NCBI RefSeq assembly: GCF_900116565.1
Contig: NZ_FPCJ01000001.1
Span: 2,228,540-2,292,539 of the forward strand
Origin: Thermoflavifilum thermophilum
GTDB lineage: Bacteria; Bacteroidota; Bacteroidia; Chitinophagales; Chitinophagaceae
Reading direction: 5' to 3'
Length of the DNA stretch: 64,000 bases
A model generated the notes under the pieces. That model had not been told where the DNA came from. It saw nothing but the letters and a program-made list of their open reading frames with translations, and ran no database searches. Shown piece after piece: positions 29,301 through 38,855 of the stretch. A program made the position numbers and the translations under genes. The first letter of the stretch is position 1, and each line of letters begins with the position of its first letter.

Positions 29301-31165
29301 AGCAACAGGTTTCTGAGGTCTGCATGGTAAATGGTCGATAGAAAATCAAAATGTGGCAAAGAATCATTCAGGTCAATGGTTCCTTTGAAGTCCAGATTGG
29401 CATTGGTATCACGGAGGGCAAGCTGACCATCAAATAATTTTTTTTGAAACACTCCCTGTATATGCAGGTGCTGATAGGGATATTGTTTAATGGTGAGTTT
29501 GGTAAAATCGCCTGTTAATCGGGCATTCAGCGTGTTCAGGTTCAGCCCTTGCCCATTTAGTTGTGTTTGAAAGGTAGTAGGCCCCAACGCTTCGGTGTTG
29601 AGAAATTTACCCAGATCAAATTCACGGGCTGAGAGTTTTCCGGAATAAACGGGAGTATGGTGTTTTCCCAGTTTCATGTTCAGGTCAGAATGCACAAATC
29701 CTATCGCAGTGGAAAAATTGCCATAGGCAACGAAATCGTGCAGAAATCCCGTGAAGTTACCATTGAAGTTGATGGTGCCAAGTGCGGTAAGATTAACGGG
29801 CAAAGAATTACTCAGCACTGGTATCCAACGTTGAAGATCCGAATTGTTGGTTGTCAGGCGCGTGATTTGTGCATCCAGAAAAGTTTCTTGTATATCGGGC
29901 AAGCCGTTGATTTGCAGGCTGGCTTGCAGCTGGCTGCGTTTGCCGGCCTGTAGCTCCAGGTGTCTGATACGCAGATCATTCACCGTGCCCCTTGCATCAC
30001 CACTGATAATTATTTGCGAATGCCATGTTTGCAGAGCAGGAGCAAAGTAGGCAATATCATCAGAATGCAAACGGGTTTGTTGAATATGAGCCACCATGGT
30101 TACCCGGTGCAGGTAATCGCTCATATCTGCAAAATGTCTGAAATGCATAGCATAATAATCTCCCAGATGGCTGTGGTCTGTGTGCAGATCCAGCTGACTA
30201 AATTCCATGATCACCGGTGAAAACTTAAACCTGCAGCTGAGCGACTGGATTTGAAATCCACTTCGTTCTATGGCAGAGAGTTTTAAACGCGTTGTAAAAG
30301 TATCTTGCTGCAATTGCAAACTATCCATTTGCAGCATGATATGGTGAATATGAATATGTGCAGGATCGAAATAGGGAGCATCCACCAGCCGGCTGGTATC
30401 ATCCATAGCGAATGAACCATTTTGTATGTGTAGAGACCGGACAAGCACCTGCCAGTGATCAGGATTCCATTGATCTGTGTACGTAGTTGCGGATGCAGAT
30501 GAAGAAGTTGTATCGACGGGAGCTGTGGCTGGATATTGATATAAACGAAAGGAAGGATCTGTAAGGCTTAGGTTTCGGATGATCAGCTTCCGTCGGCGAA
30601 AATCTGTTCGTTGTGCCTGCATATCAAGTGCAGCCAGGCTAAGATGCATATCCTGTCCGGCCCAACCGTCTGTCTGATCCACACGGATATTTGTCAATGC
30701 AACACGTCTGATATCGGGAAGATTCATCGGTTGGTTTGGTGTGGAAGAACTTTGTCCAGCCGAGAATGCATCCAGCAAAAACTGATAATTCCAGATGCTA
30801 TCGCCGGGCTGGCGTGTGAGTTGAAGCTTTACATCTTTCAAAGCCAGGAAATGAATAACCGGATGTTTGCTCAGGAAAAAGAAGTCGGTAATGCGCAGCT
30901 GTACATTGCCTGCATACAGCAGGGTGTCATGCCGTTGATCTTCCACATAGGCCTGGCTTATCTGCAGCCGGTTGAAAAGCTGGAGTTGCACGTGGGCAAT
31001 ACTTATGCGGGTGCGAAGCTGAGCTGACAGTCGATCGGTGACTTTTTTCACGAGAAAATTCTGAACGGCTGGAATATTCACCACAACATTCAGCAGCAAC
31101 GCCAGCGCAACCAGCCCCAGCGCCAGAAATGCCACAATCTTCAGAAATTTTTTAAATCCCCGCAT
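26369..31165 (-). CDS. TamB-like translocation/assembly module protein (DUF490 C-terminus)
   Basis: Very large (1598 aa) inner-membrane-anchored protein spanning the periplasm. It has an N-terminal membrane helix (about 9-30), an AsmA-like start (NFLVKKVTDRLSAQL), about 1100 residues of repetitive short beta strands, and a C-terminal DUF490/TamB domain (about 1150-1500) with GTYTIEEGTYTFTFQ and GQFLPEAN. TamB-family proteins form a hydrophobic groove thought to move phospholipids or assist outer-membrane protein assembly. No tamA-like BamA paralogue is nearby. The last 70 residues are polar and serine/threonine-rich. A promoter box lies at 31193. pepT overlaps its end. Confidence 0.88.
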   Translation of the reverse strand: MRGFKKFLKIVAFLALGLVALALLLNVVVNIPAVQNFLVKKVTDRLSAQLRTRISIAHVQLQLFNRLQISQAYVEDQRHDTLLYAGNVQLRITDFFFLSKHPVIHFLALKDVKLQLTRQPGDSIWNYQFLLDAFSAGQSSSTPNQPMNLPDIRRVALTNIRVDQTDGWAGQDMHLSLAALDMQAQRTDFRRRKLIIRNLSLTDPSFRLYQYPATAPVDTTSSSASATTYTDQWNPDHWQVLVRSLHIQNGSFAMDDTSRLVDAPYFDPAHIHIHHIMLQMDSLQLQQDTFTTRLKLSAIERSGFQIQSLSCRFKFSPVIMEFSQLDLHTDHSHLGDYYAMHFRHFADMSDYLHRVTMVAHIQQTRLHSDDIAYFAPALQTWHSQIIISGDARGTVNDLRIRHLELQAGKRSQLQASLQINGLPDIQETFLDAQITRLTTNNSDLQRWIPVLSNSLPVNLTALGTINFNGNFTGFLHDFVAYGNFSTAIGFVHSDLNMKLGKHHTPVYSGKLSAREFDLGKFLNTEALGPTTFQTQLNGQGLNLNTLNARLTGDFTKLTIKQYPYQHLHIQGVFQKKLFDGQLALRDTNANLDFKGTIDLNDSLPHFDFLSTIYHADLRNLLLTDDTIAFSGQLDLHMQGNKIDNFLGSIRLYNVNLLKNKQRIAFDSLHIESKMDSGDAKLLTVQGNELKGYLQGHFNLQHLPAAFQLFLSQYFPSYIQKPTGWLPDENFRFSIQTQHVDPYLKAFTHGWTGMDNMNLNGSINMLTNALQLQADIPYFAYQSMQWHNVHVHAQGNLQKLSLQADIEAIMTGDSLLAPQTSIVAQAAHDTSFISLQTSLPHYQVNAELYARLVTRPSYLKMQLLNAAILLNDKEWYVNEQNEIDLQNQQLRIHNLTFYQNNQQIHLQSDSLGETYHIHLQDLIVSDFSNLFMQQTRLEGLATGDIIIKHPFQQMELQVNLQQADTRLNNQVLGEVQLQAQYQQSNQLLQFQLLSPQFSGKGMLDFSHAEITTTGNLSLQSANLRTLNPYLTDYVSQVQGFATGDISWNGTLNTLNVTSNLRLDSLGMKVNYLGTSYVFAPFTLQITPQLIRFSPANLFDDKGNQAQLSGEITHNHFRDLRFNLQLQTQQFHFLHTTYFDNQSYYGDAFAAGSISFTGPLNNMQMIIRATPMPGTHLYLPISDSKDIGQHDFIIFKTYGSEITQVKRPPKDVDLTIHLLAEMNTHAQIDVILDANTGDAITATGNGTLNMNISLNGNISMYGTYTIEEGTYTFTFQRLIPKRFQIDPGSTITWNGSPYDAFLNVTAVYHVPGGASLYNLLAAEAANNPGLYGPDLMRTQRVDVNLKLTGKLTRPDINFSIDLPDEEVGGSYAITRLKQITQDPNQLLNQVVGLLIFGQFLPEANTTASSNTNLLRSGGLSSVGAILSSQGTSQLNNLLNRVLKDKTLGIQLNYNPYSASLSEGDALQRNALSVGITKSFLNNRIRVEIGPQWDWGRSYGPYNYTSYFDPIGDFQFEYFVTPDGRIRLTAFRRSSYNVLLENDRTIYGMGISYKRQFDYLYDHFFGKKPTDSSQMPESDHPATTYPSDSTNTKNSSINVQP

Positions 31166-31192
31166 GATAAAACCCTATCCATATTCCTTCAA

Positions 31193-31200
31193 CAAAAATA
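31193..31200 (-). promoter_or_regulatory. Predicted -7 box for tamB-pepT
   Basis: Minus-strand TATTTTTG, matching TAnnTTTG, 27 bases before the tamB ATG. Confidence 0.5.
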
Positions 31201-31256
31201 CCATATTCAAAGCTAAGGACAGGAATAAAGCCTTAACTGTTGCTGGATGTATGCAA

Positions 31257-32912
31257 TCAGTTACTGAACAGAGGCGGGTGATGCTTATACCATCCGCTTT
31301 TAAGCTGGTATTGCTGCGCCAGTTCGAGAATAGCTGCTTCACCAAACAGTTTACCGATCAAGGTAAAACTGGTGGGTGTTCCGTTTGCACGAAAGCCATC
31401 GGGTACTGAAACCACCGGATGTCCCGTGAGGTTGGTTAATGCCAGTTGTTGACCGGCAAATGTGGGCACCAGAATCGCATAGTACTTATTGAGCGATGGA
31501 TCCACCTGTTGCATGATCTGATAACGAAGTCGTTGTGCATTGATATATTCTACGGCGGGAATGAAGCGGGAAGTGCGAAATTGATTGGGCCATGAATATT
31601 TGCGCTGTTGTACCATAAAGCTATCCCGATGGCTGCGTGTGAGAGGATCGAAGGCAGCAGCAGATTCTGCGCCGACAATCACTCCGAGAATTGCATCTGC
31701 TGGAAAGGAATCGGGAAACACAATGGGAATCAGCTTTACACCCATGTTTTGAAATACCCTCATGGCTTGTTTGATATGATGATTTTCAGGCAGGGTATCA
31801 ATCCAGTTGCTGGCGTAAGCCACGGTAAGTGTGCGCACGTCGGCATTCGGAAGATAGTTGAAAGCAGCAAAGCGTGCGGCTTTATCAATGCCGTCTGTAC
31901 CATGGATAGCAGCAAATACGATAGCCGCATCTTCGGCTGTCCGGCAGAGAGGGCCGATTTTATCAGAGCTCCAGGCCAGCGTCATCGCTCCGGTGCGGCT
32001 GATGCTGCCAAAGGTGGGACGCAGTCCAAGCGCACCACAGACGGTGCTGGGTGATACAATTGAGCCCCAGGTCTCAGTGCCCAGGGCAAAAGGTACCAGT
32101 CCGGCCACTGTGGCTGCTGCAGAACCGGCAGATGAGCCACTCGAACCATGGGCTGTATCCCATGGATTACGGGTAAGTCCGCCAAACCACACATCGTCCA
32201 TAGCCAGCTCGCCCAGCGAAAGCTTGGCTACCAGCACAGCTCCGGCAGCCTGCAGCTTCTGCACTACATAAGCTGTTTCATCAATACGCTGATTCCGATA
32301 AGGGGGCGTACCCCAGGTGGTATAGGTGCCTTTTACGGCAAACAAATCTTTCACTCCATACGGAATACCCTGCAAAGGCCCGCGATCGATGCCCTTCGCA
32401 AAGTCTTCATCGGCCTTGCGGGCTTCTTGCATGGCTATTTCTTCCGGGATCGATACCACGCAATGCAGCAAAGGGCCATATTTTTTCAACCGATCTATGA
32501 AAAAGCGGGTTAATTCCTCAGAGCTGATCTTCTTTTCGCGCAGCAACCCCGCCAGCTGCAGAATTGAATAATATGCCAGCTCATTGTGGTTAACAGGAAG
32601 CGGTACATCCTTCGGAATATTCCACCGGATAGGTTTTTGGGCTGTATCTATCTTCATGCCCGGAAGAACGGGATCAAACCAGAGTGGTAATGCATCGGCA
32701 TTTGCCAGCATGTATTGGTGAAATCGTTGATAATCGTTTCGGTAATCACGCAATCCATCCAGCATAGAGTCTATTTCCGGAGCAGAAAATTGCATATCTA
32801 TCAAACGGGAGGCAGAGTGTACAATTTCCGGAGTAATTGTATCTTGTTGTGCGTATGTAATGTTAATCTGCAGGCAGGTGCAAAGGCCTATGACATAAGC
32901 AAGGCGAAGCAT
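31257..32912 (-). CDS. Exported amidase (amidase-signature family)
   Basis: Amidase-signature hydrolase with a Ser-Ser-Lys triad. The lysine is in GIPYGVKDLFAVKG, and the serines are in HGSSGSSAGSAAATVAG and ETWGSIVSPSTVCG. A signal peptide (MLRLAYVIGLCTCLQINITYA) precedes a helical N-terminal extension of about 100 residues, so the enzyme (551 aa) acts outside the cytoplasm. It is therefore unlikely to be GatA. The substrate may be a peptide amide or other amide. The ATG at 32912 gives the signal peptide directly; an upstream in-frame ATG adds 11 residues. The isoaspartyl peptidase gene diverges 56 bases away. Confidence 0.88.
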   Translation of the reverse strand: MLRLAYVIGLCTCLQINITYAQQDTITPEIVHSASRLIDMQFSAPEIDSMLDGLRDYRNDYQRFHQYMLANADALPLWFDPVLPGMKIDTAQKPIRWNIPKDVPLPVNHNELAYYSILQLAGLLREKKISSEELTRFFIDRLKKYGPLLHCVVSIPEEIAMQEARKADEDFAKGIDRGPLQGIPYGVKDLFAVKGTYTTWGTPPYRNQRIDETAYVVQKLQAAGAVLVAKLSLGELAMDDVWFGGLTRNPWDTAHGSSGSSAGSAAATVAGLVPFALGTETWGSIVSPSTVCGALGLRPTFGSISRTGAMTLAWSSDKIGPLCRTAEDAAIVFAAIHGTDGIDKAARFAAFNYLPNADVRTLTVAYASNWIDTLPENHHIKQAMRVFQNMGVKLIPIVFPDSFPADAILGVIVGAESAAAFDPLTRSHRDSFMVQQRKYSWPNQFRTSRFIPAVEYINAQRLRYQIMQQVDPSLNKYYAILVPTFAGQQLALTNLTGHPVVSVPDGFRANGTPTSFTLIGKLFGEAAILELAQQYQLKSGWYKHHPPLFSN

Positions 32913-32968
32913 GTGAAATGTGTTTAATCCTGTAAATTTAATCATTCGAACAGATAAATGCTTTATTT

Positions 32969-33997
32969 ATGAAGATCAGATCTTTATTGCTTGCATGTTG
33001 TTTTTGTTCTCAAATGCTGGCAGCCCAGCAACAGGTTGCAGATCCCGTTGTGCTCGTTATTCATGGAGGAGCAGGTACCATCAGGCCCGAACAGCTTTCA
33101 CCAGCTATGCGCGACAGTTTGCAGGCAGCGCTTACACAGGCCTTGCGGGCTGGTTACGCTCAGTTGCAGGCACATCATACAGCTATAGATGCAGTGCAGG
33201 CAGCTATTCATGTCATGGAAAATTCTCCGTTGTTCAATGCTGGAAAAGGAGCGGTTTATACTTCTGCGGGTACACACGAAATGGATGCCGCCATCATGGA
33301 TGGAGCTACCCTGAAAGCAGGTGCTGTAGCTGCCGTGAGCCATATTAAAAATCCGATAGATGCAGCCATTGCCGTGATGCGCCAATCCCCGCATGTGTTG
33401 CTGGTGGGTAAGGGTGCAGAAGATTTTGCCTTCGCACATGGAGTGCAATGGGCACCGGCAGATTATTTTGATACACCTGAACGGAAACGCCAATGGGAAA
33501 GATACCGGCAACGCACATCCAAACAAGCCTTTGTGCCAGTTTCGTCAAAAGATGCATATTACGATCTTCATGAATGGGGAACGGTAGGAGCTGTGGCGCT
33601 GGACGAACAAGGACATCTGGCTGCGGGCACATCCACAGGAGGCATTATGGGTAAATTACCCGGCCGTGTTGGCGATTCCCCGATTATTGGTGCAGGCACA
33701 TACGCAAATGATACAACTTGCGCCGTATCGTGTACCGGAACAGGCGAATATTTCATGCGATCCCTTGCAGCCAAAACCCTTAGTGATCTGATAGCTTATA
33801 AACACATGCCTTTACAACAAGCCGCACAAACCGTGATATTTCATATTATCCAACCCATGGGTGGTGATGGTGGACTCATTGCACTCAATAAAAACGGTGA
33901 ATTTGCTATGCCTTTCAATACTTCCGGTATGTATCGCGGATATATAACCCGTTCTGGTAAAATTTTCATTGCTTTTTTTCAGGATGAAAGCAAATAA
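32969..33997 (+). CDS. Exported isoaspartyl peptidase / L-asparaginase (Ntn-hydrolase)
   Basis: Plant-type asparaginase of the N-terminal nucleophile family, which hydrolyses beta-aspartyl dipeptides and asparagine after autocleavage. The 342 aa start with a signal peptide ending near QMLAA. VLVIHGGAGT opens the alpha subunit. The predicted cleavage site precedes T205 in HEWGTVGAVA, followed by AAGTSTGG and GRVGDSPIIGAGTYA of the beta subunit. All key residues are present. It diverges from the exported amidase gene, so both may serve extracytoplasmic amide turnover. Confidence 0.92.
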   Translation: MKIRSLLLACCFCSQMLAAQQQVADPVVLVIHGGAGTIRPEQLSPAMRDSLQAALTQALRAGYAQLQAHHTAIDAVQAAIHVMENSPLFNAGKGAVYTSAGTHEMDAAIMDGATLKAGAVAAVSHIKNPIDAAIAVMRQSPHVLLVGKGAEDFAFAHGVQWAPADYFDTPERKRQWERYRQRTSKQAFVPVSSKDAYYDLHEWGTVGAVALDEQGHLAAGTSTGGIMGKLPGRVGDSPIIGAGTYANDTTCAVSCTGTGEYFMRSLAAKTLSDLIAYKHMPLQQAAQTVIFHIIQPMGGDGGLIALNKNGEFAMPFNTSGMYRGYITRSGKIFIAFFQDESK

Positions 33998-34142
33998 AAT
34001 TTGGTTATAACAAAACATTTAACCTGCGATGAAATATTGTGCAGGGAGAGGTTTAACGGATGTTTAATGCAATAAAAACAACAACCCGTAAAGAAATTTT
34101 CTTGTTGAATTATCTTCAAGCATAACTTATCATTTCCTGGAA

Positions 34143-34817
34143 TCAGGATAGGAGACGATGTTTGATCCAGTTGTATAATTTTTCATGCGAAAGTCCTACA
34201 TAATCATGAATAACTTGATGTGCACGCGGAAAGGCTTCTGCTCCGTGGGATGTGGTAATAGCAACTACATACATACCTGCCGCCAATGCACCCTGCACAC
34301 CGTTAAGAGAATCTTCAAATACCATACATTTCTGGGGTGGTACCTTTATTTTCTCTGCTGCCAGCCAGTACAAATCAGGCGCAGGTTTGCCATGTTTAAC
34401 CTGTGAACTGTCCACAATCACATCGATGTAAGGAGTAATAGGCAAATGTTCCCATGCAAACTGAATATTTTCTGGCATAGCAGAAGTAGCCACTGCAATT
34501 GGAATATCATGCAATTTCAGGTCGCGCATCAAATGCTCCAGGCCGTTTATTGGTTTGATATAAGGAGCATATAAAGTGCGGTACAGGCTTTCTTTTTCAG
34601 CTTTTGCAGCAGATAGTTTTTCCTGATTCCATTCCTCATTTGGAAATAAATATTGCAGGGTGGCTTCATTATTTTTTCCGCTAACTTGTTGCAGATATTC
34701 TTCTTCTGTAAGCCGTCGACCTCTTTTTTCACAGAAAGCCTGCCATGCTTTCAGATGATAGGGATTATTATCCATCAGGGTACCATCCATGTCGAAGATT
34801 ATGCCCCAGGCATGCAT
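34143..34817 (-). CDS. HAD-superfamily hydrolase, beta-phosphoglucomutase-like
   Basis: Cytoplasmic 224-aa haloacid-dehalogenase phosphatase or mutase. It has motif I IFDMDGTLMD (nucleophile D9, acid D11), a helical cap (about 17-85), motif II in VATSAMPEN, motif III KHGKPAPD and motif IV VFEDSLNGVQGALAAG. This arrangement is that of beta-phosphoglucomutase and related sugar phosphatases. The substrate is not determined. A sugar transporter and sugar kinases lie 2-4 kb away. It precedes nothing closely on its strand; the lipoprotein gene lies 12 bases upstream and may be co-transcribed. Confidence 0.88.
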   Translation of the reverse strand: MHAWGIIFDMDGTLMDNNPYHLKAWQAFCEKRGRRLTEEEYLQQVSGKNNEATLQYLFPNEEWNQEKLSAAKAEKESLYRTLYAPYIKPINGLEHLMRDLKLHDIPIAVATSAMPENIQFAWEHLPITPYIDVIVDSSQVKHGKPAPDLYWLAAEKIKVPPQKCMVFEDSLNGVQGALAAGMYVVAITTSHGAEAFPRAHQVIHDYVGLSHEKLYNWIKHRLLS

Positions 34818-34829
34818 AGTACATTGCGA

Positions 34830-35264
34830 TTAGTAAGCTTTTAAATGCAACATCATGTCAAAATTAGCCATCACTGTAGTAAAGCTCAATATGGAATCGT
34901 TCAGCTCGCGGATGCGGATTTGTTCATATATTTTATTTCCGTGTAAGGGATAAAGGGAAATAATTTTTCCTCCCGGATTGATTTCATATCTACCTGTATC
35001 GGTTTTACCGTTGAAATCAGTAAAGAACAAACCATTATCCAGAAATGTAAAGCTGGCATTTTTGTAAAAACCATTTTTCATTTCTTCTGCAGCGCGGGTG
35101 GCTTCGATATCAAAACTCCCATTTTCGGGTGGCGTTACATTTATCACATGCCAGGTTTTATGCAATAGCAGTTTGCGTGTATGCGCTTTCCCGCACCCCA
35201 TTATTCCTGTGATCAGTGCGAATCCCAGGAGCAGAAGAACTTGTTGCTGCAACATGATTTTCAT
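34830..35264 (-). CDS. Lipocalin-like lipoprotein of unknown function
   Basis: 144-aa predicted lipoprotein: a hydrophobic leader ends in a lipobox, IMGC, giving a lipidated cysteine at about residue 24. The mature part has a tryptophan near its start (HKTWHVINV) and alternating strands, as in small lipocalin-like proteins of Bacteroidota. Its ATG overlaps the DinB stop as ATGA (35261-35264), showing a coupled pair. The ligand is unknown. Confidence 0.7.
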   Translation of the reverse strand: MKIMLQQQVLLLLGFALITGIMGCGKAHTRKLLLHKTWHVINVTPPENGSFDIEATRAAEEMKNGFYKNASFTFLDNGLFFTDFNGKTDTGRYEINPGGKIISLYPLHGNKIYEQIRIRELNDSILSFTTVMANFDMMLHLKAY

Positions 35265-35767
35265 GCAGAAGGTGAATTTTTTCTGGGAACGGAAAGTGTT
35301 TTCCAGCGATTTTTCTTTAACACCTTTGCGAGATATACGATTTGTCCGACATGGTATGCATGATGGGCCAGCTGGCGATGCAGGGCATCAATGACGGTAA
35401 GCGGTTCATCGCGTATAGTTACATGTTTGACCAGATCCTGTTCCTTCAAATTATCCAGTGCATCAAACAGGCATTTCCATCCTTGCTGCCACTGCTGCAT
35501 CAGCTCGTTCCTATCCAGATGCTGATCTTCAAATTCCTGATCTCTGTTGCGCCAGGGCTTTTCACCATCGCTGTTCAGGAAATCTGTAAAACGGGAGCGC
35601 AAGTTACCCGCCATGTGTTGAATGAGAATAGCAATACTGTTGGAACCAGGATCAGGGCGATAATAAAAGTCCTCGTTATTGAGTTGTTCAAATGTTTTTT
35701 CGGCCAGGTCACGGTACATTTGAAAACGCGCCCGGATGCTGTCCAGAAAAGCATCTGCCAGGTTCAT
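35261..35767 (-). CDS. DinB-fold protein (DUF1572-like)
   Basis: 168-aa four-helix-bundle protein of the DinB/YfiT superfamily, cytoplasmic. The likely metal triad is H51 in LIQHMAGN plus H135 and H139 in LAHHAYHVGQ. Family members include thiol-S-transferases and many proteins without known function. It is coupled by a 4-base overlap to the lipoprotein gene. The pairing of a cytoplasmic metalloprotein with a lipoprotein has no obvious explanation. Confidence 0.8.
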   Translation of the reverse strand: MNLADAFLDSIRARFQMYRDLAEKTFEQLNNEDFYYRPDPGSNSIAILIQHMAGNLRSRFTDFLNSDGEKPWRNRDQEFEDQHLDRNELMQQWQQGWKCLFDALDNLKEQDLVKHVTIRDEPLTVIDALHRQLAHHAYHVGQIVYLAKVLKKNRWKTLSVPRKNSPSA

Positions 35768-35832
35768 GACAAAATATTTTAAGAAGTGAACAATGATGAT
35801 GCAAGCTAATGAAAATAGGTGAAAATGGTAAT

Positions 35833-36795
35833 TCAGGATTTGATTTCCCAGACCAGTGCGCTTGCGCCCAGGATAGCCGCATCATTTTCTTTCAGTTCAG
35901 AAGGCAGTACTTTAATTTTATTTTTATAAATCTGCAACAGGTTTTCTTCCATGGCGTGAATGGTAGGCCGGAAGATAAGATCGCCGGCCTTGGTGAGTCC
36001 GCCAAACAGGATGATGGCTTCCGGACTGGAAAAGGCCACGAAATTGGCCAGTTGCTGTCCCAGGATTTTTCCGGTAAATTCAAATGCTTCGATGGCCAGG
36101 GCATCGCCTTGCAGAGCTGCATCGCGAATGGTTTTTGAAGTGATTTCTTCCGGCTTTACATCCCGCAGCAGGCTATGAACGTGTCGGCTTTGCAACAGTT
36201 CGTGCATGGTGCGCACGATTCCTGTGGCCGATACATAAGTTTCCAGGCAGCCTTTTCTTCCGCAGCCGCAGAGACGGCCTTCGGGAAATACAATGACATG
36301 CCCCAGCTCTCCGGCAAACCCATCGTGTCCATACACCAGCTGTCCATTCACCACAATACCGCTTCCCAGCCCGGTACCCAGCGTAATCATGATAAAATCT
36401 TTCATGCCCCGGGCGGCGCCGTAGGTCATTTCTCCGATAGCAGCAGCATTGGCGTCGTTGGTCAACACGGTGGGTAAGGTAAATGCTTCTTGAATAAGGC
36501 TGGCCAATGGCACCACACCCCGCCACGGCAAATTGGGTGCAAATTCGATGGTGCCTTTAAAATAATTGCCGTTGGGCACCCCCACCCCAATGCCTTTCAC
36601 TTCCCCACCTTCCAGGCTTACTTTATGAATCAGGGGAGCGAGCTGCTCGTGCAGGGCCTGGATAAAAAAACTTACTTCCTGATGATCGCGTGTAGAGATA
36701 TGTCCATCACAAAGGAGGTTGCCCCGTCGATCCACGATTCCGAATGTAGTGTTAGTTCCTCCGATGTCAATGCCCACTGCTAATGGCTGCTTCAT
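35833..36795 (-). CDS. ROK-family sugar kinase (glucokinase-like)
   Basis: ATP-dependent hexose kinase of 320 aa in the cytoplasm. The N-terminal phosphate loop is [13 protein letters not shown], the catalytic aspartate is D113 in LTNDANAAA, and the ROK zinc site is H165 with C175, C177 and C182 (GELGHV...CGCGRKGC). No helix-turn-helix precedes the domain, so it is a kinase and not a ROK repressor. The ATG at 36795 lies inside the end of the upstream sugar-transporter gene (29-base overlap), so transport and phosphorylation are coupled. Glucose or N-acetyl sugars are possible substrates. Confidence 0.9.
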   Translation of the reverse strand: MKQPLAVGIDIGGTNTTFGIVDRRGNLLCDGHISTRDHQEVSFFIQALHEQLAPLIHKVSLEGGEVKGIGVGVPNGNYFKGTIEFAPNLPWRGVVPLASLIQEAFTLPTVLTNDANAAAIGEMTYGAARGMKDFIMITLGTGLGSGIVVNGQLVYGHDGFAGELGHVIVFPEGRLCGCGRKGCLETYVSATGIVRTMHELLQSRHVHSLLRDVKPEEITSKTIRDAALQGDALAIEAFEFTGKILGQQLANFVAFSSPEAIILFGGLTKAGDLIFRPTIHAMEENLLQIYKNKIKVLPSELKENDAAILGASALVWEIKS

Positions 36796-38677
36796 AATCC
36801 AGTCCTTGTGATTGTAAAATGCTTCTGACCCGATATCCGAAGAATGTGATATAGGCAAAGCATAAAATAGGAATCACGTAGGAATAATGAATACCTATAG
36901 CCGGAATGTCGGCTAATCCACCTTGTACGGGGGGAATCAAGGCACCTCCCAGAATCATCATGATCAGGAAAGCAGATCCCTGGCTGGTATATTTGCCCAG
37001 TCCGGTAATAGCCAGGGCGAAGATGCTGGGCCACATCACCGAGCAAAACAGGCCCCCGCTGATAAAAGCAAAAGTTCCTACATAACCATGGGTAATAAGA
37101 CCGATAAACATAGCCAGCATACCCAGCACACCAAAGATCATCAATGTTTTGGCTGGTTTTTCCTGACCCCAGAAAAATCCGATAATCTGAATCACAATGC
37201 AGGGAATGTAGGGCAATAATTCACCCACATTGTTTTGTTTGATATGATTCACCAGCAGAATCACGCCATAGGCGATGAAGGGGACGATGACCATCAATAT
37301 TTTGCGGGTATTGCGTGAAAGGTTAAAGGCTGTGATAGCGCCTGTCCAGCGGCCAATCATGAGGCTTCCCCAGTACAACGAAATATAGGGATCTATTTTT
37401 GACGCATCCAATCCGTCGGGTGTCAGAAAGCCTGGCTTTTCGAGCAAGGCACCCAGGTTGCTCTGGATGGTAACTTCCACGCCCACATACACGAATATGC
37501 CGATCATGCCCAGTACAAGTTGAGGATAGCGCATGGCTCCCCATCCTTCACTGTTTCGCTGTGCAGCGTGGTTAGCATGAAATAGCACGTACAGGATGCC
37601 CACAATACCGAGGATAAAGACAGGTAACCTGAAGTTCAGCACAATGCCCAGCACAATCAGCAAAAAGAAAGCTGTAATCACATTCATAGCTCCCGTGGCT
37701 TTGCGCGTTTGCTCAAATTCTTCATGGCTGGTTACTTCGGGCATTTTGGCAAAGATGAACAGCAGAGCCACAGCCAGGAACAATCCTGCAATCAATATGT
37801 ACATTTCATTCACAGCGTGGATATTGGCAGCAGCTGCAGAGCCTTTACCCGGGCCAAACAGCAGCCGGCTGATGATAAGCGGACCAATGGTAGTACCAAA
37901 AGAATTCAATCCGCCCGCGAGATTCAGCCTGTGTGCGCCGGTAGCCGGGTCGCCCAGCGCAACAGCAAACGGTTGGGCTGCAGTTTGCTGCAATGCAAAG
38001 CCCAGTGCTACAATAAACAAAGCCATCAGGATCAATCCGAAATAGCCAAAGGTTACAGTTTCATGGTATTGTTGTTCCAAAAACTGCAATAACGCCGGCA
38101 GTTGTTTGGCATCAAAGCGGGCTTCATATGCATCTTCTTTGGCATTGTAAGTGAAATTCGTGTTTAACAGGGAATTCCATTCAGCCCGATGAATGATGGA
38201 ATCAGCACGCGCAGCAGGTTGTACAAACAAATAATAGCCATCTTCGGCCCGATGAAAACGAAACAAATGATCGGAAGTTTGAATGTCCTGTCCGATGGTT
38301 AATTCTGCAATTCGCTGTTGGGTAGCCTGTATGGGCACAACCTGTTCCTTGTCCACACAGGGAATCATGACCAATGCCCCCACCACCGATATCAGCAATC
38401 CATAGATGATACCTTTTCGGTAGCCAATTTTGTTTAAAATATCCATCCGGCTGGCAGCCGATAGCAGGTACAGAATCAAGGAACCGATAAAATAAGCACT
38501 GTAAAACGCAAAATCAATCAGCTGGGATTGCAGCTGGGTAAGGTTAAAATGTGATTTGCAAAAGGGGATGAATACCCCATTGGATGCTGCCAAAAAACCC
38601 CAGAAGAAAAACACAGTAATCAATACAAAAAAAGCAGGATGCAATCCTCTTGAAGAAGCAGAAGTGGGTTCAGCCAT
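36767..38677 (-). CDS. Sugar MFS transporter (FucP/GluP-like) with periplasmic insert
   Basis: Inner-membrane sugar:proton symporter-like protein of the major facilitator superfamily. The FucP/GluP pattern is visible in [18 protein letters not shown] and [19 protein letters not shown]. The protein has 636 aa, about 200 more than usual. One excess is a soluble segment (about 109-208) between helices 3 and 4, predicted periplasmic. Another is an extra hydrophobic pair in the central loop (from [13 protein letters not shown]). The ATG at 38677 is the natural start. It is co-transcribed with the ROK kinase and diverges from galK. Confidence 0.88.
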   Translation of the reverse strand: MAEPTSASSRGLHPAFFVLITVFFFWGFLAASNGVFIPFCKSHFNLTQLQSQLIDFAFYSAYFIGSLILYLLSAASRMDILNKIGYRKGIIYGLLISVVGALVMIPCVDKEQVVPIQATQQRIAELTIGQDIQTSDHLFRFHRAEDGYYLFVQPAARADSIIHRAEWNSLLNTNFTYNAKEDAYEARFDAKQLPALLQFLEQQYHETVTFGYFGLILMALFIVALGFALQQTAAQPFAVALGDPATGAHRLNLAGGLNSFGTTIGPLIISRLLFGPGKGSAAAANIHAVNEMYILIAGLFLAVALLFIFAKMPEVTSHEEFEQTRKATGAMNVITAFFLLIVLGIVLNFRLPVFILGIVGILYVLFHANHAAQRNSEGWGAMRYPQLVLGMIGIFVYVGVEVTIQSNLGALLEKPGFLTPDGLDASKIDPYISLYWGSLMIGRWTGAITAFNLSRNTRKILMVIVPFIAYGVILLVNHIKQNNVGELLPYIPCIVIQIIGFFWGQEKPAKTLMIFGVLGMLAMFIGLITHGYVGTFAFISGGLFCSVMWPSIFALAITGLGKYTSQGSAFLIMMILGGALIPPVQGGLADIPAIGIHYSYVIPILCFAYITFFGYRVRSILQSQGLDYEAAISSGH

Positions 38678-38801
38678 ACTGAAATAAATTTTTGGTCTTA
38701 TGGGTAAATGAGCAACTAAAGTAAAATATTTTACAATAATCAAAACAAAAATTAGCCAAATGACCCGGATAAACCACTCATGGCATAATGAAAAACTTTT
38801 T

Positions 38802-38809
38802 TAGCTTTG
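38802..38809 (+). promoter_or_regulatory. Predicted -7 box for galK
   Basis: TAGCTTTG, a perfect TAnnTTTG match, 46 bases before the galK ATG. It lies in the 178-base region between divergent MFS and galK genes, where a shared sugar-responsive operator would be expected. Confidence 0.6.
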
Positions 38810-38855
38810 TTTTCGTACCTTATTTCCCATACACCCAATCTTTAAGGAGAGTGTT

